Source of the DNA: Stromatinia cepivora
Lineage: Eukaryota > Ascomycota > Leotiomycetes > Helotiales > Sclerotiniaceae
Length of the DNA: 64,000 bases
Assembly (NCBI GenBank): GCA_014898415.1
Contig: RCTD01000030.1
Location: 496,001 to 560,000, forward strand
Direction of reading: 5' to 3'
A program made the position numbers and the translations under genes. The notes beneath the pieces were generated by a model that was not told the origin of the DNA, did not search any database, and was given only the letters and a program-made list of their open reading frames with translations. The stretch's first letter is position 1. Each line of letters starts with the position of its first letter. This document shows, one piece after another, positions 44,550-55,552 of the stretch.

Positions 44550-45925
44550 AATGCCCATGTGCGTCAGCCTTATATGTACGATGCGATGCGTTCGTTCTAG
44601 GCTTAAAGTCATTTATGTTCAAATTATCATTGGCAAGCGTGTCTTAAAAGCGGAATATAATCTTAAACCCGACCCAAATATTTGGTCCCAGAATCATGGT
44701 TCAGATCACCAGGGCATTGGAGATTTGTTTAAAATTGTGGCTTTCTCGGGTTTGCCAGCATATGCAACTTATCATGGGACTTATTTCTGCTAGGATGTTT
44801 AATTGCTAGGTGAATGTATTTATGGTTGACTGGTCAATAGAAACTCATTCGAGTACCTGATGCATGTTATCTATTGTTGACCCCGCTATAATTCCAAGCC
44901 AAGCCACAAGAACAAGCTGCCGGGTTCTTTTCACGGGTCATGAGGACTGCAACAGGCATTAAAAAACACGTTACACAGCTTGTGATCCAGCTAATGATTG
45001 GATGAACACTACTTTACAATTGCCACGGCATGGCATCAAACGTCACAAAGCAGGATGTGAATTTACATAGGCTACTCGAAACAGCCCATTCACTCGTGTC
45101 ACCAATTTTTGATTATTCTTAAGCTCCTCCTTGCCCCGCATTGTCTTTGGAACATATTCGCTAGTGGCTTAAGCCGCAACGGTGCGTCTTCGGCCTTTGT
45201 TGATGGCCCGACGACTTAGAAGTGCTGAGACAAGAGTCTGAATGGGCAATTGGTTGTTTGGCTAATCGTCTGATCTCCTATGGGACCAATGTAGCAATTT
45301 GATGGCAACCTTCAGTGCTGCCTTGCACGCATGGCTTCATGATTTGAACCCTTTGCAGTAAATTTGTTATACGACTCGCGTTGGCTGCATTGTATATATA
45401 GATAGTTCTCGTATTCATGCAGAATTGAACATGTCAATTCCATGCAGAATAAGTACCGCAAGGCTACGGAAATTTAATCCCTTAGCCGGGCAATTACCCC
45501 AGATTTTCTTCTGGAGCCTATGAATGTCTTTCAAACCTCTCGGAGTAATCAACCCGAATGAGTGAGTGCAGCTAGATCATGCACCTCGCCTTGAACTGTT
45601 TCACACTAGAGCGAATCAATTCTACTCATACCGTATTTTGGTGTATTTCAACGAATTAGCGATTTTGTAGGAGCATGGGTCCTTCATTCACCAAATTACA
45701 ACAATATCAAACTTAAGAATTTGATTCAGCACGTGTGGACAAGCAAAACACTAAGTGAATACGGCAGCATATGGAGTGATTAATTACTTAGGTAGCTCAA
45801 ATTCATTGCTATTTAAAGAGTGCGAAAGTCTAGGTTCAACGATCCAACTTACCACACCTTTACGATTTTGATATATCTTCCACCTTCAGCACTACTTTCA
45901 TCGAGGAGTCGTTCACTCAATCATA
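44550..45925. other. Intergenic, including the sugar transporter promoter
   Basis: 1.4 kb without a supported gene. A TATTTAAA at 45810-45817, 109 bp before the next ATG, is a plausible TATA element. The rest shows no repeat or RNA gene. Confidence 0.5.
45810..45817 (+). promoter_or_regulatory. Candidate TATA box of the sugar transporter
   Basis: TATTTAAA lies about 109 bp upstream of the ATG at 45926, with a CA-rich leader between. Support is from position and sequence only. Confidence 0.4.
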
Positions 45926-47848
45926 ATGTGGTACACTACTAATGTGTATGTTATTTGCGCCTTTGCCGCAATAGGTAAGCAGTTCTCCTCGGATGAAGGA
46001 AGTAACAATTAGTAACACGTACAGGCGGTGGCCTTTTTGGCTTCGACATCTCTAGTATGTCCGGGGTTCTTGGAACACAATCATACGTCAGATACTTCAA
46101 TAATCCCCAATCTTATGGTCAGGGTGGAATAACCTGTGCTATGCCTGCTGGATCTCTCATTGGTGCTTTGTCTTCCTCCTTCATTGCCGATAAATGGTCT
46201 AGGCGGGCAAGTATTCAAATCGCATCGGTCATTTGGATTTTTGGCTCCATGTAAGTTTCTATTTACAGCTATCTGAACGAAATTAATAGTCTGTATAGTA
46301 TTCAGTGTGCTTCAGTCAATGTAGCCATGCTAGTTGTCGGTCGAGTCATTGCTGGTATTTGTGTTGGTATTGCTTCATCGATCTGCCCTGTCTATCAATC
46401 AGAAATTGCACCAAAAGAGATTAGAGGCAGAGTTGTCTCTCTTCAACAATGGGCAATCACATGGGGCATTCTAATTCAGTACTTCATTCAATACGGTGCT
46501 TCGACAGTTGGAGGTGGCGCGGATAATCCAGTAAGTACGATGACATTTTGTAAGAGCTAGCTTACTAACCAAAACTCTTTTCCATAGAACCAACCCACTT
46601 CTGCATTTCGAATTCCTTGGGGTGTACAAATTGTTCCAGCAGTTATTCTGTTCTTCGGCATGTTCTTCTTACCAAAATCTCCTAGATGGTTGGCCTCCAA
46701 GGATAGATGGGAGGAAGCCATTAAGGTTATTGCAGACCTTCATGGTGGCGGTGATGTAAACCACCCAAAAGTTCTCGCAGAATATCGGGAGATTGAGGAG
46801 GCACTTCGATTCGAACGTGAGGAAGCTATCAGCTCTTACAAGCAGCTTGTAGCCCCACGAATGTTCAAGCGTGTTATCTTGGGAATGTCTATCCAAATGT
46901 GGTCTCAGCTTTGTGGAATGAACATTATGATGTACTACGTCGTCTGTAAGTAGTCAGCACCGGTATGATAGGATATGCCACTAATGATTTTTTTTAGACA
47001 TCATGCAAGGTGCAAACATCGCCAACCCCCTAGTCACCGCCTCAATTCAGTACATTCTAAATGTGATGTTGACTTTACCTGCAATCATCTATCTTGATCG
47101 CTTCGGACGTCGCCCGGCCATGCTCATCGGTTCCTTTCTCATGATGACCTTTCTTTTTATTGCTGGTGGACTTCAAGCAGGCTACGGCGAGCCCAACAAC
47201 ACAGATAGGACTCGGACTGAGCAGAATCAAAATCTTACTTGGGTTGTTCATGAGAAGAAGGGTGTATCATCTGCCATCGTCGCTATGACCTACCTATTTG
47301 TTTGTGCATTTGCAACAACCTGGGGACCTTCATCGTGGACCTATCCAGCCGAAATTTTCCCAAATAAGATCCGTGCGAAGGCTGTCTCTCTCGCAACCTC
47401 GTCAAATTGGTTCTGGAATTGTGTTCTCGCTTTCGCGGTTCCACCTTTGTTGAAGAACATCAACTGGAAGATGTACATGATCTTTGCCACATTCAACGGA
47501 CTTGCTTTCATCCACATTTTCCTCACGGCGCCCGAGACTAAAGGCAGAACACTTGAGGAAATGGACGCCGTTTTTGATAGCGGTCTGCGCGCATGGCAGT
47601 CTCTTCCAAAGGAGTCGAGATTGGATCAACTAGCGAAGGACATCGAAGCAGGAAATCTCAAGGTTGTAGCTCCCATTGGTGGTGCTGGTGAAGTTGGTGT
47701 AGTCACTGGTGAAAAGGACATTCATCATAACGATGGTACACTTGCTCCAGATCACGCTGATCATCATCATGGAGCCACTGACACACAGCATGGTCATCAT
47801 TGCAATGATGAGAAGGACGTTGTTCGTGGGCACGGCGCGGCAATCTAA
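45926..47848 (+). CDS. MFS sugar transporter (hexose/sugar porter family)
   Basis: Five exons, 45926-45974, 46025-46250, 46299-46530, 46588-46945 and 46998-47848, give 571 aa. All introns are GT-AG and 48-57 nt long. Twelve hydrophobic segments can be followed. Sugar-porter signatures: GGGLFGFDISSMSG in TM1, ADKWSRR (loop 2-3), GRVIAGICVGIASS, PVYQSEIAPKEIRGR, PKSPRWL near residue 198, LDRFGRRP, WGPSSWTYPAEIFPNKIRAK and PETKGRTLEEMD near residue 467. This pattern (PF00083) denotes proton-coupled or facilitative monosaccharide uptake at the plasma membrane. The cytosolic tail is unusual: it is His/Asp-rich (HADHHHGATDTQHGHH). Substrate cannot be told from sequence. The short first exon supplies the start of TM1. 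Confidence 0.93.
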
Positions 47849-48466
47849 TTATATGGTCATACGTCGCGATACATACAAGGATGATTGCCAATCGCATCTC
47901 TTCTCTTTCCTTTTGAATACACAATGATGGTCTTTAATTAGTAATACGATCTTCTATAAGAAGATTCTGTTCTTGAGCAGGGTTTATGGCCTTAGCCAAG
48001 ATTTATGGATTGTAGCAAGATTTTAGGGGAAAATCTAGTGGGGAAATTGACAAATTCATTGGTTTTTAACAGAACTTGACAATCGTGATCAAAACAAATT
48101 GAGATAGACCTAATCGTGCTGCTCATCATACTCATCGTGTTCATTTAATGTTTGTTATGGTTATGCAAAGTTGTAGATGTTTCTGAAATGCAAATCGGAT
48201 TTCTCCAAACTTAAAAGCATGGGATGATTCGTCATGTGATGCGGGAGCTAAGCCATTCTCAACGTCATGATTTTGTTAGCTTCGATCGGCGCATCTCATT
48301 CAGATACATAGAACCATGAAAAAGGGCTTTTAGCTATGAGTTATCGATTAAGCGCATGGCGGCTTGAATTTATTCCTTGGACGCGAGAGAGGTAAGCTAC
48401 ATGTACACCTTAGAGGTAGGAGATTTTTATTCATATATTATTTCTCCATTTCAATCCCAATATTGA
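47849..48466. other. Intergenic between sugar transporter and UVDE genes
   Basis: 3' flank of the transporter and upstream region of the endonuclease gene. No repeats or RNA genes are recognised. Confidence 0.5.
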
Positions 48467-51114
48467 ATGTTCACTTCTCTCTTTCCTCACCTGCGCCTCG
48501 GCAGACACTTTACATATCTTTCAATTCAAAGAGCTAGCTCTGGAAGTGCACGCAGAAATTTATCACTTCATCAACGCACTTTTCAAGTCAAAAGTCTAGA
48601 AATGCCACCTAAACGAAAGAGATCTTCGGTGGCGACCACGCCCACTGTCGATGGTGCTTCAACTCCAATCCTCCCTCCGAGTCAATCTACTTCATTCAAG
48701 CCGCCATCTGCCAGACCCTCGCGGCAATCGTCTCGCAGGGGCAAACCTGATACAAACCCCGAGCACAATGCAGATATTATAGATAGCAAGACAGCACTTC
48801 GCGCAAGCCCAGATGCTGATGAGTCGGGGGAGTCTTTTGACTTGAAGAAAATTGATGTAGCCATAACGCCGGCAAAGGAGAATGGTATGGAGAATTTTGT
48901 CAAGAATGAGGATAGCGATTCGCCCCTTTCAGATGTTGGTGATGATATTCCAGCGCCCACACCTGCTAAGAAACAGAAGAAAGCACCGACGAAGAGCTCA
49001 ATTGCTGCTAAGAAAGGGTCGGATGAAATAAAAGCTTTTGTAGCAGAACAAGCAGCTAAAAAGGCTACGATGAAGAAAATAAAAAGGGAAGATGACGGGG
49101 ATGAATGGGATAAAAGGGTTGATCCCGACGGAGATGAGGAAGGGCACATGGAGGATGCTGATGCTATAAAACTGGAAGCGAGGAGACCACCTCCTGTCAA
49201 TAGTGACTATTTACCTCTACCATGGAAAGGAAGACTTGGATATGTAAGTTTTTACGTCGCCACCCTAGCTTCAAATGACTGACCTTTAAATCCAGGCATG
49301 TCTGAATACCTACCTTAGATCCTCAAACCCTCCTGTCTTTACGTCCCGGACCTGCCGTATAGCTTCCATTATCGAACATCGTCATCCTTTGAAAGATCCT
49401 TCACAGCCTGAGCATGCAACCAAGAATCGGCCAGATAAATCAAAGCCAGCTTCTATCGAGCGAGGACAGCGATACGTCGAAGAATTGTGCCTGGCAAACG
49501 TCCGAGACCTACCAAAAATGTTCCGATGGAATGAGAAATATGGGATTAAATTTATGAGATTGAGCTCGGAAATGTTTCCGTTCGCTAGTCATGCTGAGCA
49601 TGGCTATAAGCTTGCCCCTTTTGCTAGCGAAGCTCTTGCGGAAGCTGGGAAAGTGGTAGCTGAATTGGGACATCGAGTTAGCACACATCCCGGACAAGTA
49701 AGTTAAAATCATTTTGTCGTGGAAGTCAAACACTAACAAGCATGCAAAGTTCACGCAGTTGGGTTCTCCACGTCCAGAGGTCATTGCAAATGCGGTTCGA
49801 GACCTTGAGTATCATGATGAAATGCTCGGACTCCTTAAACTACCAGCTCAAATCGACAGAGATGCAGTTATGATCTTACACATGGGAGGTACATTTGGCG
49901 ACAAAGCTGCCACACTAGATCGCTTCCGCGAAAATTATGCTAAGCTTTCACCTTTCATCAAACAGCGGCTCGTCCTAGAAAACGATGATGTATCATGGAC
50001 TGTTCATGACCTCCTTCCAATCTGTGAAGAGCTTAATATCCCTCTGTGTCTCGATTTTCACCACCACAACATCATGTTCGATTCTAGTCAAGTTCGTGAA
50101 GGTACTAAGGACATCATGGATCTCTTTCCTAGAATTAAAGCTGGATGGACGAAAAAGGGTATGACGCAGAAAATGCATTACAGCGAACAGACTCCCCAGG
50201 CCGTAACTGGTCGTCAGAGACGAAAACATAACCCCAGACCAGCGACACTTCCGCCCTGCGCAAATGATATGGATTTAATGATTGAAGCGAAGGATAAAGA
50301 GCAGGCGGTATTTGAACTAATGAGGACATTCAAATTACCGGGATATGAAAGATTTAATGATATTGTACCATATGAGAGGGACGATGACAATCGTGTTTTA
50401 CCAAAGAAGCCTAAGAAGAAAAAGACTAAGAAGCAAATCACTGAAGAGATTGAAGAATTTGGTCATGAAATTGAGGAAGAGGAGGAGCCAATTAAGGATA
50501 TAATACCAGAAGAAGAAGTTGGCATGGGAGGAAAGGATAACCGTGTATATTGGCCAGTAGGTATGGAAGAATGGTTGACACCAAAGAAGCGAGAAATCAA
50601 GAAGAAAGGTTCTGAGGGGGATGAAGAAGAGGAGATGTTCAAGCATCCTACACCTGCAAATTTCGAGGCGAGGAAAAAGATTACTGAGAGGAAGAAAATG
50701 CCTTTCGATGAAGGGGTTAAGGAGAAATTAGCGAGGGTGGAGTGTTTAAATGATGTGTTGGAGGTGGTAGAATTGGTCAAGAGTGCACAAGCTAAGGTAG
50801 ACGAGAAGGCGGAGATTAGTGGATTTGCGGAGGGACCTGGTGGCTCTTCCAAGAAGAGTACGCCTGCTAAGAAGAAGGCAGCACCTATGCCAGCAAAGAA
50901 GAAGAATGCGAAGAAGGTTCAAACGCCTAGTGCTAGCGTTTCGAACGAGGATGTGGATGAGGACGATGATTTGAGTATGCCTGATTTATCGGCTGATGAT
51001 GAATTGAAGAAACCAGCAAGGAAAGCTAAACCGGCAAGACAGAGTGGCAGAGCTGCGGCTAAGAAAAAGAGTTATGCGGAGATGAACGGGGATGAGGATG
51101 GAGATGAGGAGTAG
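48467..51114 (+). CDS. uve1: UV-damage endonuclease (UVDE/Uve1)
   Basis: Three exons, 48467-49243, 49296-49697 and 49750-51114, give 847 aa, or 802 aa if translation starts at the internal ATG 48602. UVDE (PF03851) nicks DNA 5' of cyclobutane dimers, 6-4 photoproducts and abasic sites, the first step of the alternative excision repair path of fungi. The TIM-barrel domain begins LGYACLNTYLR and continues with FMRLSSEMFPFASH, AELGHRVSTHPGQFTQLGSP, YHDEMLG, VMILHMGG, LVLENDD, PLCLDFHHHNI and MHYSEQ, which contain the metal-binding His/Glu/Asp residues of the family. The N-terminal 200 residues and the last 250 are basic or acidic low complexity with Lys-rich, AT-hook-like stretches. Residues 1-45 upstream of MPPKRKRSS are Arg/Ser-rich without acids, like a mitochondrial presequence. 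Confidence 0.93.
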
Positions 51115-52643
51115 ATCATATGAGTATATATATTTCTGGGTATAGGGTGGATGTGTTCACTATTGTTCTTTTCATTTTGTATATTAACAAGTCTGCATTG
51201 TTATCAAAACTACCTAAGCATTAAGTCCTGGATATCTCATTCGCGATCACTTTCCTTCCTTATTATCTCCTGTATCGTTATTGAAAACATCAAAAGGCTA
51301 TTTCAGATTATTTCCTGAATATGTAAAAAGATGACTAAGAATCGGATACATTTATAATAGTCCTGCTCTAATAGTCCATAAATATCCATATTCTTCGAAA
51401 GTTATGAAATGCGTCAAGGAGGTCGGGTCGGTAGTATTAAAACCAGCTTTCTAAGGATAATTATTCCTATGGATATGGAGAAATTGTTTTAGGCAATAGG
51501 TCTACTACAAAGCTTTTTTGATTGCTCTTGAAGAAGTTGTTCTCGAGCACCAGAGTCACTCGTCTGCGGATTTTAGATGTTTGCGGTACACGTAGGTAGA
51601 CGTTGAATGTGGAGTATCTCGGTGAAGAGGCTAGAATTGAGGTTATTTGGGGGAATTGGGTAGTAAGTAAGTAGTATTGGAATTTTTTGGAACTGGTTTT
51701 TGAGGGGTTTGGGATAGAGTAGGTGGGAGATGTGTCGGATGTGCGATATAGTATTTGGTGCACTTTAGATTCATTTTCTTGTGGTTTGATCAGGTGATTG
51801 ATATTGAGTATCATCATGGTATATCTGGTGATTGTTATTTATTCTTGAATCGTGGTACTGTAGTACAGAAGTTCGAATAGTGATGGCTTTGCCCTACCCC
51901 GCTTCCAAGATTGTTGGTGTCTATGATTGAAGAATTCTTGAATCAACATGGTGATTCACTATGCGAAACTGGTCAAGACTCGACTTTATATGAATTATGA
52001 TGAGGAATGATATTGAGCGAGCAGAAGACTTACCTGATGATCTCTCTGTAGGGGCTTTTAAATGTTTGTATACGATGATTGTGCTGGAGTACTTGTCATG
52101 TATTGTGAAAACAAGGAGAGTGATCAAGGGATCACCACTCTGGCAGTTGGATAGTCTTTGCACATATATAATCAACGAGATGCTAATTATTTAGGTAACG
52201 TGAGCCCTCGTTGCCTTGACACTTCTTATTGTCATTAGAGATATTGATCGTTTTTCCCAACGTGAGCACGATTAGTACCGGCCGACATGTGCAATTGGAT
52301 TAACTCTACGTATGCCATCACATAAACAATAGACAGCTATACAAACGCTAACAGCAACACTCATCACTGCCATCTATATTTTCGACAGCCAAAGCGTATT
52401 AAAGCAGAGCTTTCCACCCACCTCTGTCGCTATCTTAAAAACGAACGACGTGAATGATAGAAAGCAAAAAGGCTCATGCCGACCACATCACTACCTCCTC
52501 ATCAATGTCTAAAACAAACTCTTGCCCCAGAACTCGATCACGGCCCTCCCGAAAAAAAGAAAGCATCCTATCGGCCCGCTCCCACATCCTCAAAAAAGCA
52601 TTCATTCTCAGAAGAGTGCCAAGGGGTGCAAAAAAAAATGGAT
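51115..52643. other. Intergenic, no recognisable gene
   Basis: 1.5 kb of 3' flank and spacer before the tRNA cluster. The open frames of 60-116 codons have no domain. No repeats were noticed. Confidence 0.5.
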
Positions 52644-52758
52644 GAACAGAGGGGGATTCGAACCCCCGCGGGCTAAGCCCATGAGAATGCTAGTTGATTT
52701 TCAATCAACCAAGCTATTGAGCTTGAGTCACACGCCATAACCACTCGGCCATCTGTCC
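52644..52758 (-). tRNA. tRNA-Leu(CAA) with a ~34-nt intron
   Basis: Minus strand, 115 nt. Acceptor stem GGACAGA/TCTGTTC, D arm GCC...GGC, anticodon loop CTCAAG.. with CAA at 34-36, intron about 52721-52688, then a 3' exon with a class II variable arm GGGC-TTA-GCCC and T arm GGGGG-TTCGAAT-CCCCC. The intron contains AGCTTG, which can pair with CAAGCT at the anticodon, as in yeast pre-tRNA-Leu(CAA). The anticodon stem TGTGA/TCTCA has one T-T mismatch in the middle. Oligo-T follows within 20 nt (the A run on the plus strand before 52644). Confidence 0.85.
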
Positions 52759-53053
52759 TACATACATATTATTCTAGAAGAAGCACATAGGGGTTCAAGA
52801 CGCTCCTGTTTTCCCATGCTGCCATGAACGAATAGCAAAGCCGTATTAAGAAAAACTTTTAAGAAAGAAAAAAATAGTGCCGGAACATCCACAAAAGCTA
52901 GATGGATCCCAGCGGGGCATTCTGCACTAGAGGAATGGTAAGGGCTTTGAGGGAAAAAGGAAAGTAGTAGGAAATGCATGTGTTCATACTTTAAGGTGGG
53001 CGGAGCCTAGGAGTAAAAAGTGCAAAAGTTCATGTTTGGATGAAGGGAATTGA
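52759..53053. other. Spacer between two tRNA genes
   Basis: About 300 bp without recognisable features. Confidence 0.5.
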
Positions 53054-53125
53054 GCCCAACGGGGGGGTCGAACCCCCAACCTTGTGATTAAGAGTCACAC
53101 GCTCTACCGATTGAGCTAGCCGGGC
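53054..53125 (-). tRNA. tRNA-Lys(CTT)
   Basis: Minus strand, 72 nt, no intron. Acceptor GCCCGGC/GTTGGGC, D arm GCTC...GAGC, anticodon loop ACTCTTAAT with CTT at 34-36, T arm GGGGG-TTCGACC-CCCCC. Fully consistent cloverleaf. Confidence 0.95.
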
Positions 53126-53556
53126 AGGCTATGATAGATGTTTGTTGAAGGGTGAAACGTAAATGAGAAACTCATTGGTGAAGATGAGGAATGAAAAATC
53201 TTTAAAGAGTTTTCGAGGAGGGTTTGAGGACAAGCGAGGGGGGTTGGGTGTTGGTAGGAAGCACGGACCATCAATCAATCGATCATTAGATTTATACAAT
53301 ATCACTTTCCAGATTACTCATGTTCTCCGTTTATACAAAGTAGAATTTGAGCTGTTGATTAAGAATAGTCACTTGCATAAAGTCATGATTAAAAAAGAAG
53401 CTTAGGATTGAACCGTGATGATATTTTAACCGTTGCTTACCAAGAGTCTCCCCAGGAGACAAATGCTTGGATTTCGTCAAGTCGAACAGCCATGGCAAAT
53501 GGCTTACATGAGATTGTTTAAAGGAGAAAGCAGTAAAAGAACTTGATGGCCAAAAT
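53126..53556. other. Spacer between tRNA-Lys and 5S rRNA
   Basis: 430 bp with no recognised feature; a short plus-strand frame of 80 codons lacks support. Confidence 0.5.
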
Positions 53557-53675
53557 ACATACAACAGTAGGGATTCGCTGGTGGTCACCCACCCAACTAC
53601 TAATCTACCGATCTGAGGCTTGTGTATGGCAGAGCGGACGGGATGCCCAATTCTCCTCAGTCTATGGTCGTATGT
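53557..53675 (-). rRNA. 5S rRNA gene, dispersed copy
   Basis: Minus strand, 119 nt. The 5' end ACATACGAC pairs with the 3' end GTTGTATGT. Recognisable fungal 5S blocks follow: CATCCCGTCCGCTC, the internal control region GGTAGATTAGTAGTTGGGTG and TGACCACCAGCGAATCC. Helix II shows compensating changes (ACTGAGG with CCTCAGA), so it is not obviously a pseudogene. A TTTT stretch lies just beyond the 3' end, as needed for Pol III termination. Filamentous ascomycetes carry 5S genes scattered rather than in the rDNA unit. Confidence 0.95.
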
Positions 53676-55552
53676 GAAAGAAGTGACACAACATATAAAT
53701 TTATTGAAGCTTTTCTTGATGCTCACAGATTTCGTTGGGTGTTGTGTTGTATGGCTGGCATTGTGGTTATCGTAGGATTCTTATGTATTTTCGTACGGGC
53801 CCTGTAATGCTACATTGCATAATTCCACCGTTACATTTAATAATTGTGGCGCTCGTATCTGTCTGAATTAATTAAGAAATCCATTGTCCAGACTCAGCCA
53901 GGTTGTTTGTAGGAATGGTAGATTTGATAATATAATAAATCGTGGTCGGTACCGCTGTTTGATGAAATTTGGCCGTTGAAATCGCTATCATTAAATGACT
54001 TCCATTTTCGAACACATAGTTCTACATATATTCTCGAACAACATATGAATCTATTGCTTCACCATAATGTTTCTAGCTCTTTCTTTCTGGGTGATTCTGC
54101 AGTACGGGGACAGCTTCATATGTGTTACTGTATTGTAACATTTTCAGATGAACTCCTGATGGTGGCTTACACGACATTAATGCTGCTCAAATGAATCATG
54201 ATAATCGTCAAAGCATAATATGAGGCTTTATGCAAAGCATCTCAAGTTATTCTGTATGAGTTTATGACTACTCCACTATTTCTACTTTGACAAAGAAATT
54301 GGTTCGTCTAGTCCGCAGTAGACCTTAATTTATCATAGGTTTCTCATTATTCCCCTTCCAGTATGATGATCTTTGCCACATGAAGAAGATCAGACATGTT
54401 CAGTATCACCATTGGGATTTTTGGAAGCACCGAAGTCAAGTTATCATCAGATACTCCGTCCCCGGGAAATACAAACCAGAAATAATTCCTGGTGTCTCTG
54501 CCCCCGGCCCTAGAGATCTTAAACGCTGAATTTCCGAACTGACTTCCCTTCTCACTGTATTATTCCTTCATCATATCATTTCTGAAGGATACTTTAAGCC
54601 GTTATAAGGAAAAGATTTCATGTTTCTATTTTCAAATTATGTACGTAGTACTTGTATTATCCGTCTTTCTCTTCCTGAATCATAACCAACCAAGCTTCGT
54701 AAGTCCCTCTTAAAGTATTATTCTTGTTACAAACTAAGGAATGCAAGTGAGAAGTCCAAAGTCTCCCATCTTTAACACTTAACCAATCATCATCTTAATA
54801 AATTCACGAAACGGTACCTGAATGTGGATGGATATCTTTCTAGAAAGCTTCTCATCCAATAATTATCAAAGAATCATGGAAATTTCCGAAAGAAAGTGGT
54901 AATGTAATGGTGGCTTAGTCAATCTTTACCCCTGAGCTAAAAGCTTGTCAGTTTCGGCTTGGTCCCCAAGCTTTTCCAACTCCTGCTTGGTTTAACTTGC
55001 ACACGGCCCCACTAGGACTGCTCATCCTTCATTTTTCTTGTTCATAGAGATATTCCGATAGCCGTGTCGATTCCAATGTCTTCATACCGCGCACACTCAT
55101 TTCTTGCCTCTTTACTTTATCTCTTTTCATACAATCGTTTATCCCACTCATATCTGTAATACACGCACATTTTATACATCCAAAAATCATTGCCATATTT
55201 CACCAACCCTCATTTTATCTCTTACACTCACTCACCTGCTTCAATCAATCTTGAATATTTGCATCTGTTAAATAACGACTAGCTTCTACAGCTTTGACCA
55301 ATACTTCTATTCGTTCCAGGTAGACCCTAGGCCATATTATTATTGTACAGCTTTTCCACCTACTCTCTCTAGTCGAGGTCCAAAACCTTCGACACCTAAT
55401 CATAGAAACAGCTCAACATACAATTGGAATATCATTCCACTATAATATAATATATATCGATATCGAATAGAGAATCATTCTAAGTGAGGAGATTTGGGAT
55501 TTCCGGCGGTATACAGAGGCGGTTTTCCGCAGTGTCAATACACACCATCGCC
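53676..55552. other. Intergenic and 5' region of the FLC-like gene
   Basis: 1.9 kb. The last 500 bp are CT/CA-rich, with a TATAATATAATATATATCG stretch at 55443-55461 about 95 bp before the next ATG. No gene is supported. Confidence 0.5.

Noticed and set aside
52680..52730. Alternative reading of the first tRNA as Phe(GAA) or Ser using the GTTGA/TCAAC stem
   Set aside because: That hairpin lies in the intron. The D-arm spacing, class II variable arm GGGC-TTA-GCCC and the CAA in the proper loop position fit Leu(CAA) with an intron.
53331..53726. 131-codon minus-strand frame
   Set aside because: It overlaps the 5S rRNA gene on the same strand and has no protein similarity I recognise.
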